Source: Verrucomicrobiota bacterium
Lineage (GTDB): Bacteria; Verrucomicrobiota; Verrucomicrobiia; Opitutales; Opitutaceae
Direction: 5' to 3'
Length of the DNA stretch: 32,703 bases
Assembly (NCBI GenBank): GCA_025352985.1
Contig: JANXRL010000139.1
Coordinates: 1 to 32,703, forward strand
The notes under the pieces are model-generated. The model saw nothing but the letters and a program-made list of their open reading frames with translations, was not told the DNA's origin and did not search any database. This document shows positions 1-8,778 of the stretch, in pieces; position 1 is the first letter of the stretch, and each line of letters starts with the position of its first letter. Made by a program: the position numbers and the translations under genes.

Positions 1-1077
1 CCAGCACTGCGCCTTAAGCAGCGGGCCCCTGATGCCGCAGACCTGTTTTTCCGAGAAGAAACTTTCTGGAATACGATTCTACACGAAAAACGTGCGAAGG
101 TGCGGGCGCTCCTATCCTTGGCAAGCGCTACACTCGGGGAGACAACTCCCGTCCCAGAGTTGTCTCTCGACGATTTTCTTTATGCCGCAACAACGTTCCA
201 TGCACGGCCCGTGATCGATCTCGGTGCAGCTTCGCTCTGTGTAAGTCCTCACCTTATGATGAATAAATTCATCGTCGGCTTGCCCTACCTGGCCCAGGAC
301 GCACGAGAACGCAGCCTCGGCCGACCACTGACAGACAGCGAACGCAAAGCGAGCCGTGCACCGTTCGGCGCACTCTTTGAGTGCTATGTCGTGTGGCTGT
401 TTCAACAACTCCTGGCCAGCTGGACCGGCACCGAGATCATCCCGCGAGTCTACTGCGGCCCGAGCGAGCAGCACGGTGAATGCGACTTGGTCGTAGTGCG
501 CCGCGACACCGCTTACGTCTTTGAGGTCAAGTCTACTTTGGCGACGCTCGCATTCCGCCAGAACGGAACGTTCTTGGGGCTGGATCCGATGCTCGAGCCT
601 GGAGCTCGGCAGGCTTTCCGGGCGGCGCGCGCCTTGCGTGCCGGTATCGCAACACGAGCTACAGATGGATCAGTCGTCGAAGGCATCCGGTTCGTCGTTC
701 CCTGCGTGATCACCTATGATGACAATCCGTTGTATCCACCTTTTTCTGAATTTTACGAACGACATTTAGCAGCCAAGACCGGTTTGCCACTTTTCACTCA
801 GAGTAATGGCATAGAATCTTTGCAGTTCTTCGATGTGGATTTTCTCGAAGCATGGGAGTCCAAATTTGATCTGAGCCCAAACTCAGGTGCACCCTTTGCA
901 TACCTGTTGGAACGGGCGCGACAGCCCGAACTACGCTACAAAGGATTCCAAGAGGGAATCGCCGCCGGTAAACGGCCCGAAGCCCCTACTCCTTTCGATG
1001 ACGTCATTAGGGAATCCAAAATTTACATCCAGAAAACCGCAAAGTCGTGGCTGCAGAGCACCGCCGAGACCGCTTAG
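1..1077 (+). CDS. PD-(D/E)XK nuclease-like protein, 5' end outside window
   Basis: The reading frame is open from the first base to a TAG at 1075-1077, with no stop upstream of the GTG at 100, so the gene almost certainly starts before the window and 358 codons are visible. Counting from the GTG, a helix with Glu94 (FGALFECYVV) is followed by Asp129 in GECDLVVV and by Glu142-x-Lys144 in YVFEVKST. That spacing is the D...ExK core of the PD-(D/E)XK nuclease superfamily, as in restriction and repair nucleases. I cannot name a family. Its 3' end overlaps the convergent helicase by 71 bp. A role in DNA processing or phage defence with that helicase is possible, but the genes are not co-transcribed. 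The nuclease fold call is moderate; the partial status is read directly. Confidence 0.6.
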   Translation, partial: PALRLKQRAPDAADLFFREETFWNTILHEKRAKVRALLSLASATLGETTPVPELSLDDFLYAATTFHARPVIDLGAASLCVSPHLMMNKFIVGLPYLAQDARERSLGRPLTDSERKASRAPFGALFECYVVWLFQQLLASWTGTEIIPRVYCGPSEQHGECDLVVVRRDTAYVFEVKSTLATLAFRQNGTFLGLDPMLEPGARQAFRAARALRAGIATRATDGSVVEGIRFVVPCVITYDDNPLYPPFSEFYERHLAAKTGLPLFTQSNGIESLQFFDVDFLEAWESKFDLSPNSGAPFAYLLERARQPELRYKGFQEGIAAGKRPEAPTPFDDVIRESKIYIQKTAKSWLQSTAETA

Positions 1078-2797
1078 GCAGCAACGTATTCCGCCGTATT
1101 GGAAAGCGGAAATAATTCGCCGAGTGATGGTATCGCGCATAAGTGTTTTCGAGCATGATAAAGCGACGTCGATTGATTGCGCTCTTTGATACCGGGATAA
1201 ACTTCAAAAAAGGAACTAGCGTAGAATCATCTACCGATTGCTCGTTGGGCTGAGGAGCACGGGGAGCTTTTTCGGCCGGAGTCGGGCTCGAACTCTCGAC
1301 ACTGGGCCAAAGAAAATAGCGATTTCGCTCCGCTCCGATAAACTGCTCCCAGTCAGCTTTCTCATAGATAAACTCGTCGACAGTATTGGCCGCGTAAAGG
1401 ACATGCAGAAGTGCATGTTTTTCTACACCATCTTTTGTTCGAGATTTCCTCAATAAGCGGCCGAGCGTCTGGACGCGTTGACGCACAGACGATGATGCAG
1501 CGATGATAATACCAATATCAGCAGACGGAACGTTGAATCCCTCTATAAGCGAACGAGCTGAAACGATAATACGTGCGACACCACTTCGAAAAAGGCGCAG
1601 CGACGCTGCCCGCATTTGATCTGGAAATTCGCTGTGTTCGGCAACTACTGAAAAGCCGCGCGACCGTAACAGCTGAAATAATCGCACGACTTCCTCAATG
1701 CTCTCGTGGAATAGGATCGCTGTAGCGGTAGGGTTTTCGGCAAACGTCGTTTCGAGGATACGAACCACTGCCTTGGAACGCTCTTCCATCCGAAAGAGAA
1801 GACGTTTTCGCTCAACGGTAAGCCCAAGCAGCCTTCCGGCGGCAGGAAAATTTGCGGCCCCCTTTGATCGACACCAGCGAATGAGACCGAGACCTTGCCT
1901 GCCTGGACGTTCAAGTTCTTTGCGCAGATCCGTGATTTCGCGACTTGTCCGTTCATACTTGGCCGACTCCTGCGGAGTTAGATTCAGGCCATAGTGACAG
2001 ATACTGAACGGCGGAAGGACGCCTAATGAAATTGCCTCGGCGTAGTTGAGTTCGAAAATCACTGGGCCTAGCTCTTGACCTAAAACTGTTTCTTCAAAGG
2101 AAAGTGGCATTGCCACAAACTCGTTCGAGGAGTGATCAGCATCGTCGTCAGATGGATCGCTGTCCCGCTCGGGCGTCGCCGAGAGGCCAAGCGAAAACGC
2201 GCGCTGGGTCTGAAATACTTTCTGCATCTCCGCTGCACCCGCTCGATGGCACTCGTCCACTATGAGCAAAAGTGAATTCCCGATTCCGGCATCACGCACC
2301 AACGTGGGGAGTTTTTTCGAAGCAGAGTTCAAAACAGAGATCAGAACTCTGATTTTCTCACTAAAAGTTTCGTCGTGTCCGCCTCCGGAAAGCCCGATCG
2401 CTTCTGCTGGAAGATTACTCCGTTCGATGAACTCAGCCCTCCATTGCTCAAGAAGCACCACTGTGGGAACAACGACCGCGATTCGAAGTTGGGACAATCG
2501 TGTTTGCTGCAGTCGCTCAGCAATCGCCATTGCGAGAACTGTCTTGCCCGCACCAGTTACAACTTTGATTACGCCTTTTCCCTCGGCCACGGTCCAAGCC
2601 TCAACACATTGTTCCTGCCACTGGTGCAGCGTAATCCCACGAGTGAGTTCCCATCGATAGGGAATGTTCACCTGCGATGCTTGATCATCCGGTATCTCGG
2701 CTTGGATTTTCTCCTGACGGGTTTCCCAAAACCGCAGCTGTGCTAGCTGCTGAAATTGAAGCTCCTCACCTGGTGACAAGAGTTTAGGATTATCCAC
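1007..2797 (-). CDS. SF2 DEAD/DEAH-type helicase (COG1061-like), possibly 5'-truncated
   Basis: A 596-residue ATP-dependent superfamily 2 helicase/translocase. Visible motifs are Walker A TGAGKT (81-86), motif II DECH (181-184), motif III SATPE (206-210) and motif VI QTLGRLLR (443-450). This is the usual RecA1-RecA2 order of restriction-subunit/XPB-like enzymes. The start given is a GTG at 2797. The frame stays open upstream to a stop at 2873-2875 without any ATG, GTG or TTG, and the upstream codons read like protein, so the true N-terminus may have been removed when the Rhs locus arrived. The last 50 or so residues are basic and unlike a helicase domain, and run 71 bp into the convergent gene, so the C-terminus may also be altered. 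The helicase identity is firm; substrate and role are unknown. Confidence 0.8.
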   Translation of the reverse strand: MDNPKLLSPGEELQFQQLAQLRFWETRQEKIQAEIPDDQASQVNIPYRWELTRGITLHQWQEQCVEAWTVAEGKGVIKVVTGAGKTVLAMAIAERLQQTRLSQLRIAVVVPTVVLLEQWRAEFIERSNLPAEAIGLSGGGHDETFSEKIRVLISVLNSASKKLPTLVRDAGIGNSLLLIVDECHRAGAAEMQKVFQTQRAFSLGLSATPERDSDPSDDDADHSSNEFVAMPLSFEETVLGQELGPVIFELNYAEAISLGVLPPFSICHYGLNLTPQESAKYERTSREITDLRKELERPGRQGLGLIRWCRSKGAANFPAAGRLLGLTVERKRLLFRMEERSKAVVRILETTFAENPTATAILFHESIEEVVRLFQLLRSRGFSVVAEHSEFPDQMRAASLRLFRSGVARIIVSARSLIEGFNVPSADIGIIIAASSSVRQRVQTLGRLLRKSRTKDGVEKHALLHVLYAANTVDEFIYEKADWEQFIGAERNRYFLWPSVESSSPTPAEKAPRAPQPNEQSVDDSTLVPFLKFIPVSKSAINRRRFIMLENTYARYHHSANYFRFPIRRNTLLPKRSRRCSAATTLRFSGCKFWIP

Positions 2798-2886
2798 CAG
2801 AGACAGACTTACGAATGAGTGATTTAGGTCAAGCAGCTGGCTCCGCGGGTAGTGGTGTAGTTTGAATCTTCTTTATTTTCTTGAAA

Positions 2887-2910
2887 CGTAAGCGCTCATG
2901 ATCGCTTACG
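2887..2910 (-). terminator. Inverted repeat spanning the stop codon of the Rhs core gene
   Basis: An 8-bp stem (cgtaagcg / cgcttacg) with a partly self-complementary 8-nt centre covers the TAA at 2906-2908. It may be a weak terminator for the minus-strand Rhs locus, though only a short T-run follows. It could also be a recombination scar where the missing 3' part of the gene was lost. Confidence 0.4.
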
Positions 2911-5900
2911 GATTTTTGACCGCAGCTGGGGATGGCGCATCACCCAATGTCCGGCTCATGATGGCTTGGCCGCCTGCCGGGTGGGCTTCGTTTACGAAGA
3001 CCTCGTCGCCGCGTTGCACGAGGGCGAGGCCGTCCCAGACCCACGTTTCCCATGACTTCGGCGCGGCTGTTTCGGGAGACGACCCTGCGCTCGGCTCCGT
3101 CACGCCTTTGCGGACGAGCATGCCGCTGGCGTCGTAGATGTAATCAGCGTGGTGGTTGCCGGGGCGGTCCACCGACATGACCTTGTCGAGATACCCATAG
3201 GTAAAATTCCGCTCCATTTGCCCGTCCTGCATCTCGCTCATCATGCGCCCGGCCTCGTCGTAAGCGAAGCGCGTGGTTTCCGGTGCAGTTTTGTCACCAG
3301 TTTCGTTTTCAGTTTTGGTGACGAGTTGGTTGGCCGAGTCATACTCCATCTTGATCCAGCGATCGGCCGACCGGTTTTCCACCAGGTTGCCCGCTCCGTC
3401 GTAGCGGTAGGAGCGGTTTTGCTTGGGATCTTGCAGCGAGGTCACCGAGGCCAGACGCCCCAGCTTGTCGTAATCGTAGTTAAGCTCGACGGATTCCAGG
3501 CCGACTTTGGGCGCCTTGGCGGGCTTTTGGAGCACGCGCCGGTTAAGCAGTCCGTTGTCGTCCCAATCGTAGCTCAAGCTCTCGCGGAGCACGCCCTCGC
3601 GGTTAAACACGTCGAGCTTCGCCAACTGGCCGCCGTCATCGTAGGCGTAGCGGTATGAAAGACCGTTGCCCAGATACTTGGTCGCCAGCTTGAGCGTGCG
3701 CGGGTCGTAAGTGTTCTTTGCGGTCATCGTCCCGTCCAACTCGATGGTGAGCGGACGCCCCAGCACGTCATACGTCGTGTGCGTGACGGTTTTCGGAACC
3801 AGACGCCCCGCACTGTCAGCCCCTAGCAGCGTGCTCATGTCCTTGGTCCCGTCCGCCGAGTAAAGGTAGGCCATGCCCGAAGGCTCTCCGGCCCTTGGCC
3901 GTTGTTCTGTGCGGACCACCCGATCCAAGGCATCGTAGCCATAAATCGTCGTGACCTCGCCTGTGGAGGCGGACGTCAGCCTCCCGAAATCGTCGCGCTC
4001 GTAGTTCACAACCTGTCCCCGGCCGTAGTCGATTTGGGTCAATCGTCCGGCCGGATCATAGTGGTAGGTGGCCGTCTGCACGCCGTTGTCGCGGGAAGCG
4101 AGCCGTCCGGCGGAATCAAACGTCCAGCTCAAGGTTTGCCCGAGGGCGTTCACCTGTTTGGTCAGCCGCCCCATGACATCGCGTTCGAAGACCAGCCCGT
4201 TGCAGCGAGCGTCCACCCAGCCGAGCACTTCGCCCACCTTGTTGTAGCGGTAGCTGGTGTGTTCGCCCGCCGCGTTGACCACCTCCATCAGGTGTCCGTC
4301 CGCGTCGAAATATCGCTTGGTTTCAAAGCCCCGGGGATCGACGAAGGTCATCACGGTGGCGTCCACGGACTTTACCTCCGCAGGCCAGCCGGCCGGAGCT
4401 TTGGTCGGCTGGGCCAACGCGAGATATTCGCTGCCGTAGCGCCATTTCAGCCAAGTCTTGCCCTTGCGCTGCACCTCGGACGGACGGCCTGCGGCATCAT
4501 AACGGTTCACATAGGCCACGCCACCTTCGGTGCGCGCGGTCATGCGGCCCTGCCCGTCATAAGCAAAGGTGGAGATCGTGCCGTCCGCCGCCCGCCTCTC
4601 CACCACCCGGCCCCATTCGTCATATTTGGTGGTTTCAATCGAACCGTTGGGCAGGTCATGCCGGTTCACCCGGCCCCAGGTGTCGTAAGCGTAGCGGTTG
4701 CGGGCGCCGCCCGGACTCAAGGTTGATACCAGTTGGCCGAGCTCATCGTATTCGAAGCGGGACACCTGGCCAAGCGCGTCGGTGACAGTCGCCGGCTTGC
4801 GGCTGGCACCATCGTAACTGTAACGTTGCCACAATTGTCCCTGACGGGGCGTGGCGGGAGCCGCCGCATCGAGGGAGGAGACCGGAGCGCGCCAGACTTC
4901 GATCAGGCGGTCCCGGCTGTCGTAAACATTGCGTATCTCCGGCTTCCCGAGTTCGCGCACGGAGGAAACGAGATGACGGGGCGTGTAATCCACTTGAAGT
5001 AGAGTCTCACCGTTGGCGCCCTTCCGGGAATGCAGGAGACCTCGCCCGGCAGATTTACGCTGGTAGTTCTCCGACGTAGTGGAGCCATCCGGCGCGGTGT
5101 GTTCAAGTTGATCGCGGGAGGCGCTAAAGCCGAAGGAGGATTTGCGACCTTCGGGATCGATCGCCGTGACTCCAAAGGTTCCCTTGGCCGCGTAGCGATA
5201 GGTGCCGTCGGCAAGCAAAAGACCTTTGCTGTAATTCCAAGTAAATCTCTCCACTTTGCCGCTGGGCGACTGGATCGCCACGAGCACGTCATTCAGGTAG
5301 GCAAACCGCATCGCTCCCATGATGGCGCCGTTGTCGGCGTTCTGGCGTTCGTCACCAGGCGCGATGGCGACGGCGGGATTGCTCTCCGGCCTGACTTCGT
5401 CGGCTTTGACCTTGGCGTCCGGCGTGTCGCCCAATTTGAAGGCCGTGGAATGCCAGGCCAGCAGCTTTCCGGTTACCGTGTCATAGGTGAAACGATGTTC
5501 AATCGGACCTGAGTCGATTTGGACTGGGCGGCGCTGGGCGTCGTATTTGACCAACAGCACAACCTGTTGGGTGGCCTTGTCTGCTACGCTCAGTCGCTGG
5601 ACGATGCGGGTGAGCAGGCCCTTCTCATGGATGAATTCGAGATAACGACCGCTCGGGGCTGTAAGCGTTGCAGGCAGGCCGTTTTCGTAGCGCCATGACC
5701 AACCGTCGCGGTCGAAAATACGGTAGACGCCGGGAGCGACTTCCGCGCAGGCCCAACCCTCGGGAGTAAACTTGGGGAAGGTGCCTTCAATATCCTCGCG
5801 GGCGAAGATGATTTGCCCGCCTCCGGGGGGATTCCAGATGAAGCGGTCGCGATTGGCCGGGTAGATGTAGCTGCTAAGCTGTGGAATCGTCCACTGCGAA

Positions 5901-6244
5901 CGCCATGTCTCGACCTTTTCGTCCGCTGGATCGGATTCGCCAGGTTGCAACTTTACTTTTTGGGAAACGGGCAGCGCAGGCAGGTGGGCTAGCTTGCGTA
6001 GGTAGGCTATGCGCTCGTCGCGCTCCCCTCGCTTCATTTTGAGCGATTCGGTGTAATTGAAGAGCTGGAGCGTGAGGGAGAATTCTGGGGCGGCGACGGT
6101 CGGGCCTAGTGGATAAGCACGGGTGAGCGCTTGCTTGTCGTCAACAGAACCCAAGAACGAGGGATTCGTCACCCACTGGGGACCGGCGATCAAATGACTC
6201 GCGACTAAAAACCATAAACCAAGGAGCAAGGAAATTCGGAACAT
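2906..6244 (-). CDS. Exported Rhs/YD-repeat core protein lacking the C-terminal tip
   Basis: A 1112-residue protein with an N-terminal signal peptide (hydrophobic residues 5-20, cleavage likely near Ala20-Gly21). A region of about 300 residues follows, then many YD/Rhs repeats (YDxxGRL-type, roughly 370-1060) of the kind that builds the hollow Rhs/TcC shell. Full-length Rhs proteins then carry a conserved core end with DPxG and GL motifs and a variable toxin. Here the protein stops at residue 1112 soon after VFVNEAHPAGG, before the YYVNDH segment, so tip and toxin are absent. Exactly that missing segment is encoded by five separate genes upstream on the same strand. This makes it either a shell working in trans with those tips or a truncated survivor. 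The frame is intact throughout, which argues for function. Confidence 0.85.
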   Translation of the reverse strand: MFRISLLLGLWFLVASHLIAGPQWVTNPSFLGSVDDKQALTRAYPLGPTVAAPEFSLTLQLFNYTESLKMKRGERDERIAYLRKLAHLPALPVSQKVKLQPGESDPADEKVETWRSQWTIPQLSSYIYPANRDRFIWNPPGGGQIIFAREDIEGTFPKFTPEGWACAEVAPGVYRIFDRDGWSWRYENGLPATLTAPSGRYLEFIHEKGLLTRIVQRLSVADKATQQVVLLVKYDAQRRPVQIDSGPIEHRFTYDTVTGKLLAWHSTAFKLGDTPDAKVKADEVRPESNPAVAIAPGDERQNADNGAIMGAMRFAYLNDVLVAIQSPSGKVERFTWNYSKGLLLADGTYRYAAKGTFGVTAIDPEGRKSSFGFSASRDQLEHTAPDGSTTSENYQRKSAGRGLLHSRKGANGETLLQVDYTPRHLVSSVRELGKPEIRNVYDSRDRLIEVWRAPVSSLDAAAPATPRQGQLWQRYSYDGASRKPATVTDALGQVSRFEYDELGQLVSTLSPGGARNRYAYDTWGRVNRHDLPNGSIETTKYDEWGRVVERRAADGTISTFAYDGQGRMTARTEGGVAYVNRYDAAGRPSEVQRKGKTWLKWRYGSEYLALAQPTKAPAGWPAEVKSVDATVMTFVDPRGFETKRYFDADGHLMEVVNAAGEHTSYRYNKVGEVLGWVDARCNGLVFERDVMGRLTKQVNALGQTLSWTFDSAGRLASRDNGVQTATYHYDPAGRLTQIDYGRGQVVNYERDDFGRLTSASTGEVTTIYGYDALDRVVRTEQRPRAGEPSGMAYLYSADGTKDMSTLLGADSAGRLVPKTVTHTTYDVLGRPLTIELDGTMTAKNTYDPRTLKLATKYLGNGLSYRYAYDDGGQLAKLDVFNREGVLRESLSYDWDDNGLLNRRVLQKPAKAPKVGLESVELNYDYDKLGRLASVTSLQDPKQNRSYRYDGAGNLVENRSADRWIKMEYDSANQLVTKTENETGDKTAPETTRFAYDEAGRMMSEMQDGQMERNFTYGYLDKVMSVDRPGNHHADYIYDASGMLVRKGVTEPSAGSSPETAAPKSWETWVWDGLALVQRGDEVFVNEAHPAGGQAIMSRTLGDAPSPAAVKNP

Positions 6245-6328
6245 TATTAATAAGGGTCTTTCCTAGCTGAGCGGGAGTAAAGAGAAGTTACTAAGCAAGA
6301 TTCTATATAAATTATCGCGATGATGATT

Positions 6329-6566
6329 CTAACGCCACTGGCATTCGAGAATGTGTGCAAGGAAGTGGCTTTTATGAAAGCCGCGCATTCTGGCCATCCG
6401 GAGCTTGGCGAAGCTCCAGAACGACTCGATGCCGTTGACGTGATTCTTGCCGCAGGCGATCTGATTTTCGTAATGATGGATGCGGTGATGCCGGTAGCTG
6501 TCAAGCACCAGGCCGTCGTAGGAGCGCCAGCCATCGGTGTAAACGGTGCTGTTAGCTAGTCGGTTC
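6329..6566 (-). pseudogene. ISXO2/IS1595-type transposase, 3' remnant
   Basis: Reading the minus strand from the IS boundary gives about 79 codons ending at TAG 6329-6331. They include VYTDGWRSYDGL, then HYENQIACGKNHVNGIESFW, then a C-terminus ending ILECQWR. This is the catalytic C-terminal part of ISXO2-like DDE transposases (TDGWxxY and NHVNGIESFW signatures). The 5' part is missing: the IS5-like element begins at this point, and nothing similar is found beyond its other end. It is a dead fragment that shows an older insertion in the Rhs locus, directly upstream of the core gene. Confidence 0.8.
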
Positions 6567-7951
6567 TGAAAAACGCCATTTTAGGCGAGGCATGGCTTGC
6601 AGGCCATGAAGCGAGGCGGGAGGAGAGCTGAGAGCAGGCGGAGCAAAAAGGCCAAAAAGAAGCCCAGGAGCTTCTTAAAGTTCATGGCGGCTGCGCTGAA
6701 GATCGCGTTGAGCGCGTCGCCGAGGCGTCCTTTCAAGCGGTTGCGCTCCAGTCGGTAATCGTTTTTGAGGTGTCCGATGGTCGGTTCGACGGCGGCTCTG
6801 CGCTTCATCCACCGCCAGATGCGTTTCGGGATTTGCCCTCGTCCGCGTCGATCGACCAGCACCTCGGCAGCTCCGGCGTAATCGTGACCTCGGTAGCCCA
6901 TGTCCACGTGGACCGTTTTGAGGTGCTCTTTTTTGATATAGAGACGCTCTACTTGCTCCATCTGTGCCTTCAGCGTGTGGCCGTCGTAGGGATTGCCCGG
7001 CACGCACAACGCTCCGAGCAACCAGCCGCCTTTGCTCGTCGTGGCTACACTGACCTTTTGACCAAACTCATATTTGCGTCCCGCTTTGCCCTTGGCGATG
7101 CACGCCACCTCGGGCTCATGCACGCTGTAAATCTTTTTCTCATCGGTGCGCTTCTGTGCGTGGATGCGTTTGCCTGTATCAAGCAGTGTTCGCAGTGATT
7201 CCGGCGCTCCCTTGCCGCTCGATCTCACGGATCACCCGGCCCAGGTTCGTCCGCAGTTTGCGCACGCAACGCTTCGAGCGTTTCATCTGCCGGGCATGCG
7301 CGTAACGCCCGGACATCATCACCAGCCTCCGGCCCACCCGTTCGTAGCTTTGCTTGATCGACAGACCGCTCTTGCGGGCCTCTTTTACCAAACGCTCCCT
7401 TGCCCGGTCGTAGAGCCGTGCATCCGTCGGATAACGAATGTCTTTGGTCTGCACCGTGGTGTCCACGTTCACGTGTTTGATCTGCGCGGGCCGGATGACT
7501 CCCATCGCAACACCAGTCTCGATGGTCGCCTTGAGCATCGCCTCCGCCCCGGCTTCGCCCAGACGCTTGCGCCACCGCGTCATGCTCGACGGATCAATCG
7601 GCAACTCGTGCTCAAAAAACTGCCGCCCGCTGAAGTGCTGCCAGTAAGGATTTTCCACCCACCCGGCCACCACCGCCTCATCGCTCAGGTCATGCTGATA
7701 CTTCAGATAATGCAGCGCCACCATCAGCCTTGTATCAATTCCCGGCGCACCGGTTTTATCATGATAAGTCGGCTCCAAATGCTCTTCAAAGGCCGCCCAA
7801 TTTATCCGGCCTGCCAACTTCACCAGCGGGTGACTGGCATCGACTAAGAGGGATAATTCCACCCGGAACAGTTCTCTTTGCGCCTTATGCTCAGGCTTCT
7901 TCGGCTTCATTACGTTTTCCCAGTTTGCTTGTGTTAAAATGAGGGTTTCCG
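6567..7951 (-). mobile_element. IS5-like insertion sequence, about 1.4 kb
   Basis: A transposase region is flanked by imperfect terminal inverted repeats at 6567-6583 and 7935-7951 (about 12 of 17 positions match when one is reverse-complemented). The left repeat includes the transposase stop codon. No convincing target duplication is visible. The element sits inside an ISXO2-type transposase remnant and separates the Rhs core gene from its tip cassettes. The outer ends are approximate by a few bases. Confidence 0.65.
6581..7910 (-). pseudogene. IS5-family DDE transposase, split by a frameshift
   Basis: Two overlapping frames together make one transposase. The 5' frame (7910 to 7179, 243 codons) carries the DUF772-type N-terminal domain (PGIDTRLMVALHYLKY) and the first catalytic Asp (NVDTTVQTKD). 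The 3' frame (from about 7228 to 6581) carries the second Asp (HVDMGYRGHD) and the Glu (VEPTIGHLK). A clean protein results if one base is skipped near the GGG run at 7209-7211 (reading REIERQ then APESLRTLL). No typical slippery heptamer is obvious there, so a disabling one-base insertion is more likely than programmed shifting, but I cannot exclude the latter. Confidence 0.8.
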
Positions 7952-8235
7952 GGAAAATAGGAACCCGCTTTAATTAATCAAGCTATTATCAATCAATAGC
8001 TTGAGCTTTATTCAGCACCGACTGGTTAAGATGCTGGGCATGGATCGCTCAACGCCCAAAAAATCCTCAAAGCCGGTCGCAACCTGACGACCAATCACAT
8101 CCCAATTCTATTCGCCCGATTTAGTATTAGCGCGGAGTTGTTTATCGGGTGATTGGCTTATAATTCCTTTAATCTGGAAAAACTATAAAATCATGTGGCA
8201 GCATTCCACGCCGATCATTAAGATCGGATTATTAA
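7952..8235. other. Non-coding stretch between the IS and cassette 1
   Basis: No credible gene is seen. It holds a perfect 9-bp inverted repeat with a 7-nt loop at 7979-8003 (caagctatt / aatagcttg). On the minus strand this could be a weak AT-rich terminator after the partner gene of cassette 1. The rest matches nothing I recognise, and the missing 5' part of the ISXO2 transposase is not here. Confidence 0.5.
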
Positions 8236-8778
8236 CTACTTGTGAAGTATAAACGACTCCTGCGACTTAACGCCGAGCATCGATGAATTTACATGTATCA
8301 ATGAAGACACAACATAATCACGTCCCAACAATGGGCGAACACCAATAGACTCGCTCAATTCAAGAACTACACTGAAATCAATTTCTCCATTTTTGCCTAC
8401 AGGCAATATCCAAGAAAAATGACGAGTATCATCAAATATAACAACACTTGTTACGCCTTGCGTATTCTTTGTTGCGAACAGGTTTAACTTAAATACACCG
8501 CCACCACCAGGTAATAACTCCCGATTGTCAACGAGAGCCCCTCTCGCTGTATTTGATATAGACCCTCTCGTCTTCGAGTAATCATCGTTAAATACAAGCA
8601 TCTTTAAACGCTCAGGTCTAAAATTTATTTTCACACTCTCAAGGCCTGCATTCCCAACCAAAACATAAATTAACAATGAGTCCGAAGTGGAAACCTGCTT
8701 AGTCTCGAGTATTACATCAGACCAAACTACGCTTTGCCCGATAAACCCCAAGATTGCCATCAAAAAAAGCCTCCTCAT
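8236..8778 (-). CDS. Candidate immunity/partner protein of Rhs cassette 1, exported
   Basis: A 180-residue protein of no family I recognise. Residues 1-20 form a signal peptide (MRRLFLMAILGFIGQSVVWS), and the rest looks like a beta-rich periplasmic domain. Its ATG overlaps the stop of the tip gene by four bases (ATGA), which implies translational coupling. Position and coupling match toxin-immunity pairs, and export suits neutralising a toxin in the periplasm. The gene is AT-rich compared with the tip's constant part, a sign of acquisition as a cassette. The immunity role is inferred from context only. Confidence 0.6.
   Translation of the reverse strand: MRRLFLMAILGFIGQSVVWSDVILETKQVSTSDSLLIYVLVGNAGLESVKINFRPERLKMLVFNDDYSKTRGSISNTARGALVDNRELLPGGGGVFKLNLFATKNTQGVTSVVIFDDTRHFSWILPVGKNGEIDFSVVLELSESIGVRPLLGRDYVVSSLIHVNSSMLGVKSQESFILHK

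Noticed and set aside
3902-4726. 274-codon open frame on the plus strand
   Set aside because: It is antisense to the Rhs core gene, whose repeats and signal peptide are clear; the frame reflects codon bias of the opposite strand.
2906-6244. Periodic repeats that might be taken for a CRISPR array or tandem DNA repeat
   Set aside because: The periodicity is coding: degenerate YD repeats at irregular spacing, with no identical repeats or spacers.
6247-6559. Two small frames on opposite strands next to the IS (95 and 79 codons)
   Set aside because: The third reading on the minus strand is the ISXO2 transposase remnant; these two are shadows.
6560-7960. Target-site duplication of the IS5-like element
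   Set aside because: The flanks do not show a convincing matching 3-9 bp pair, so none is claimed.
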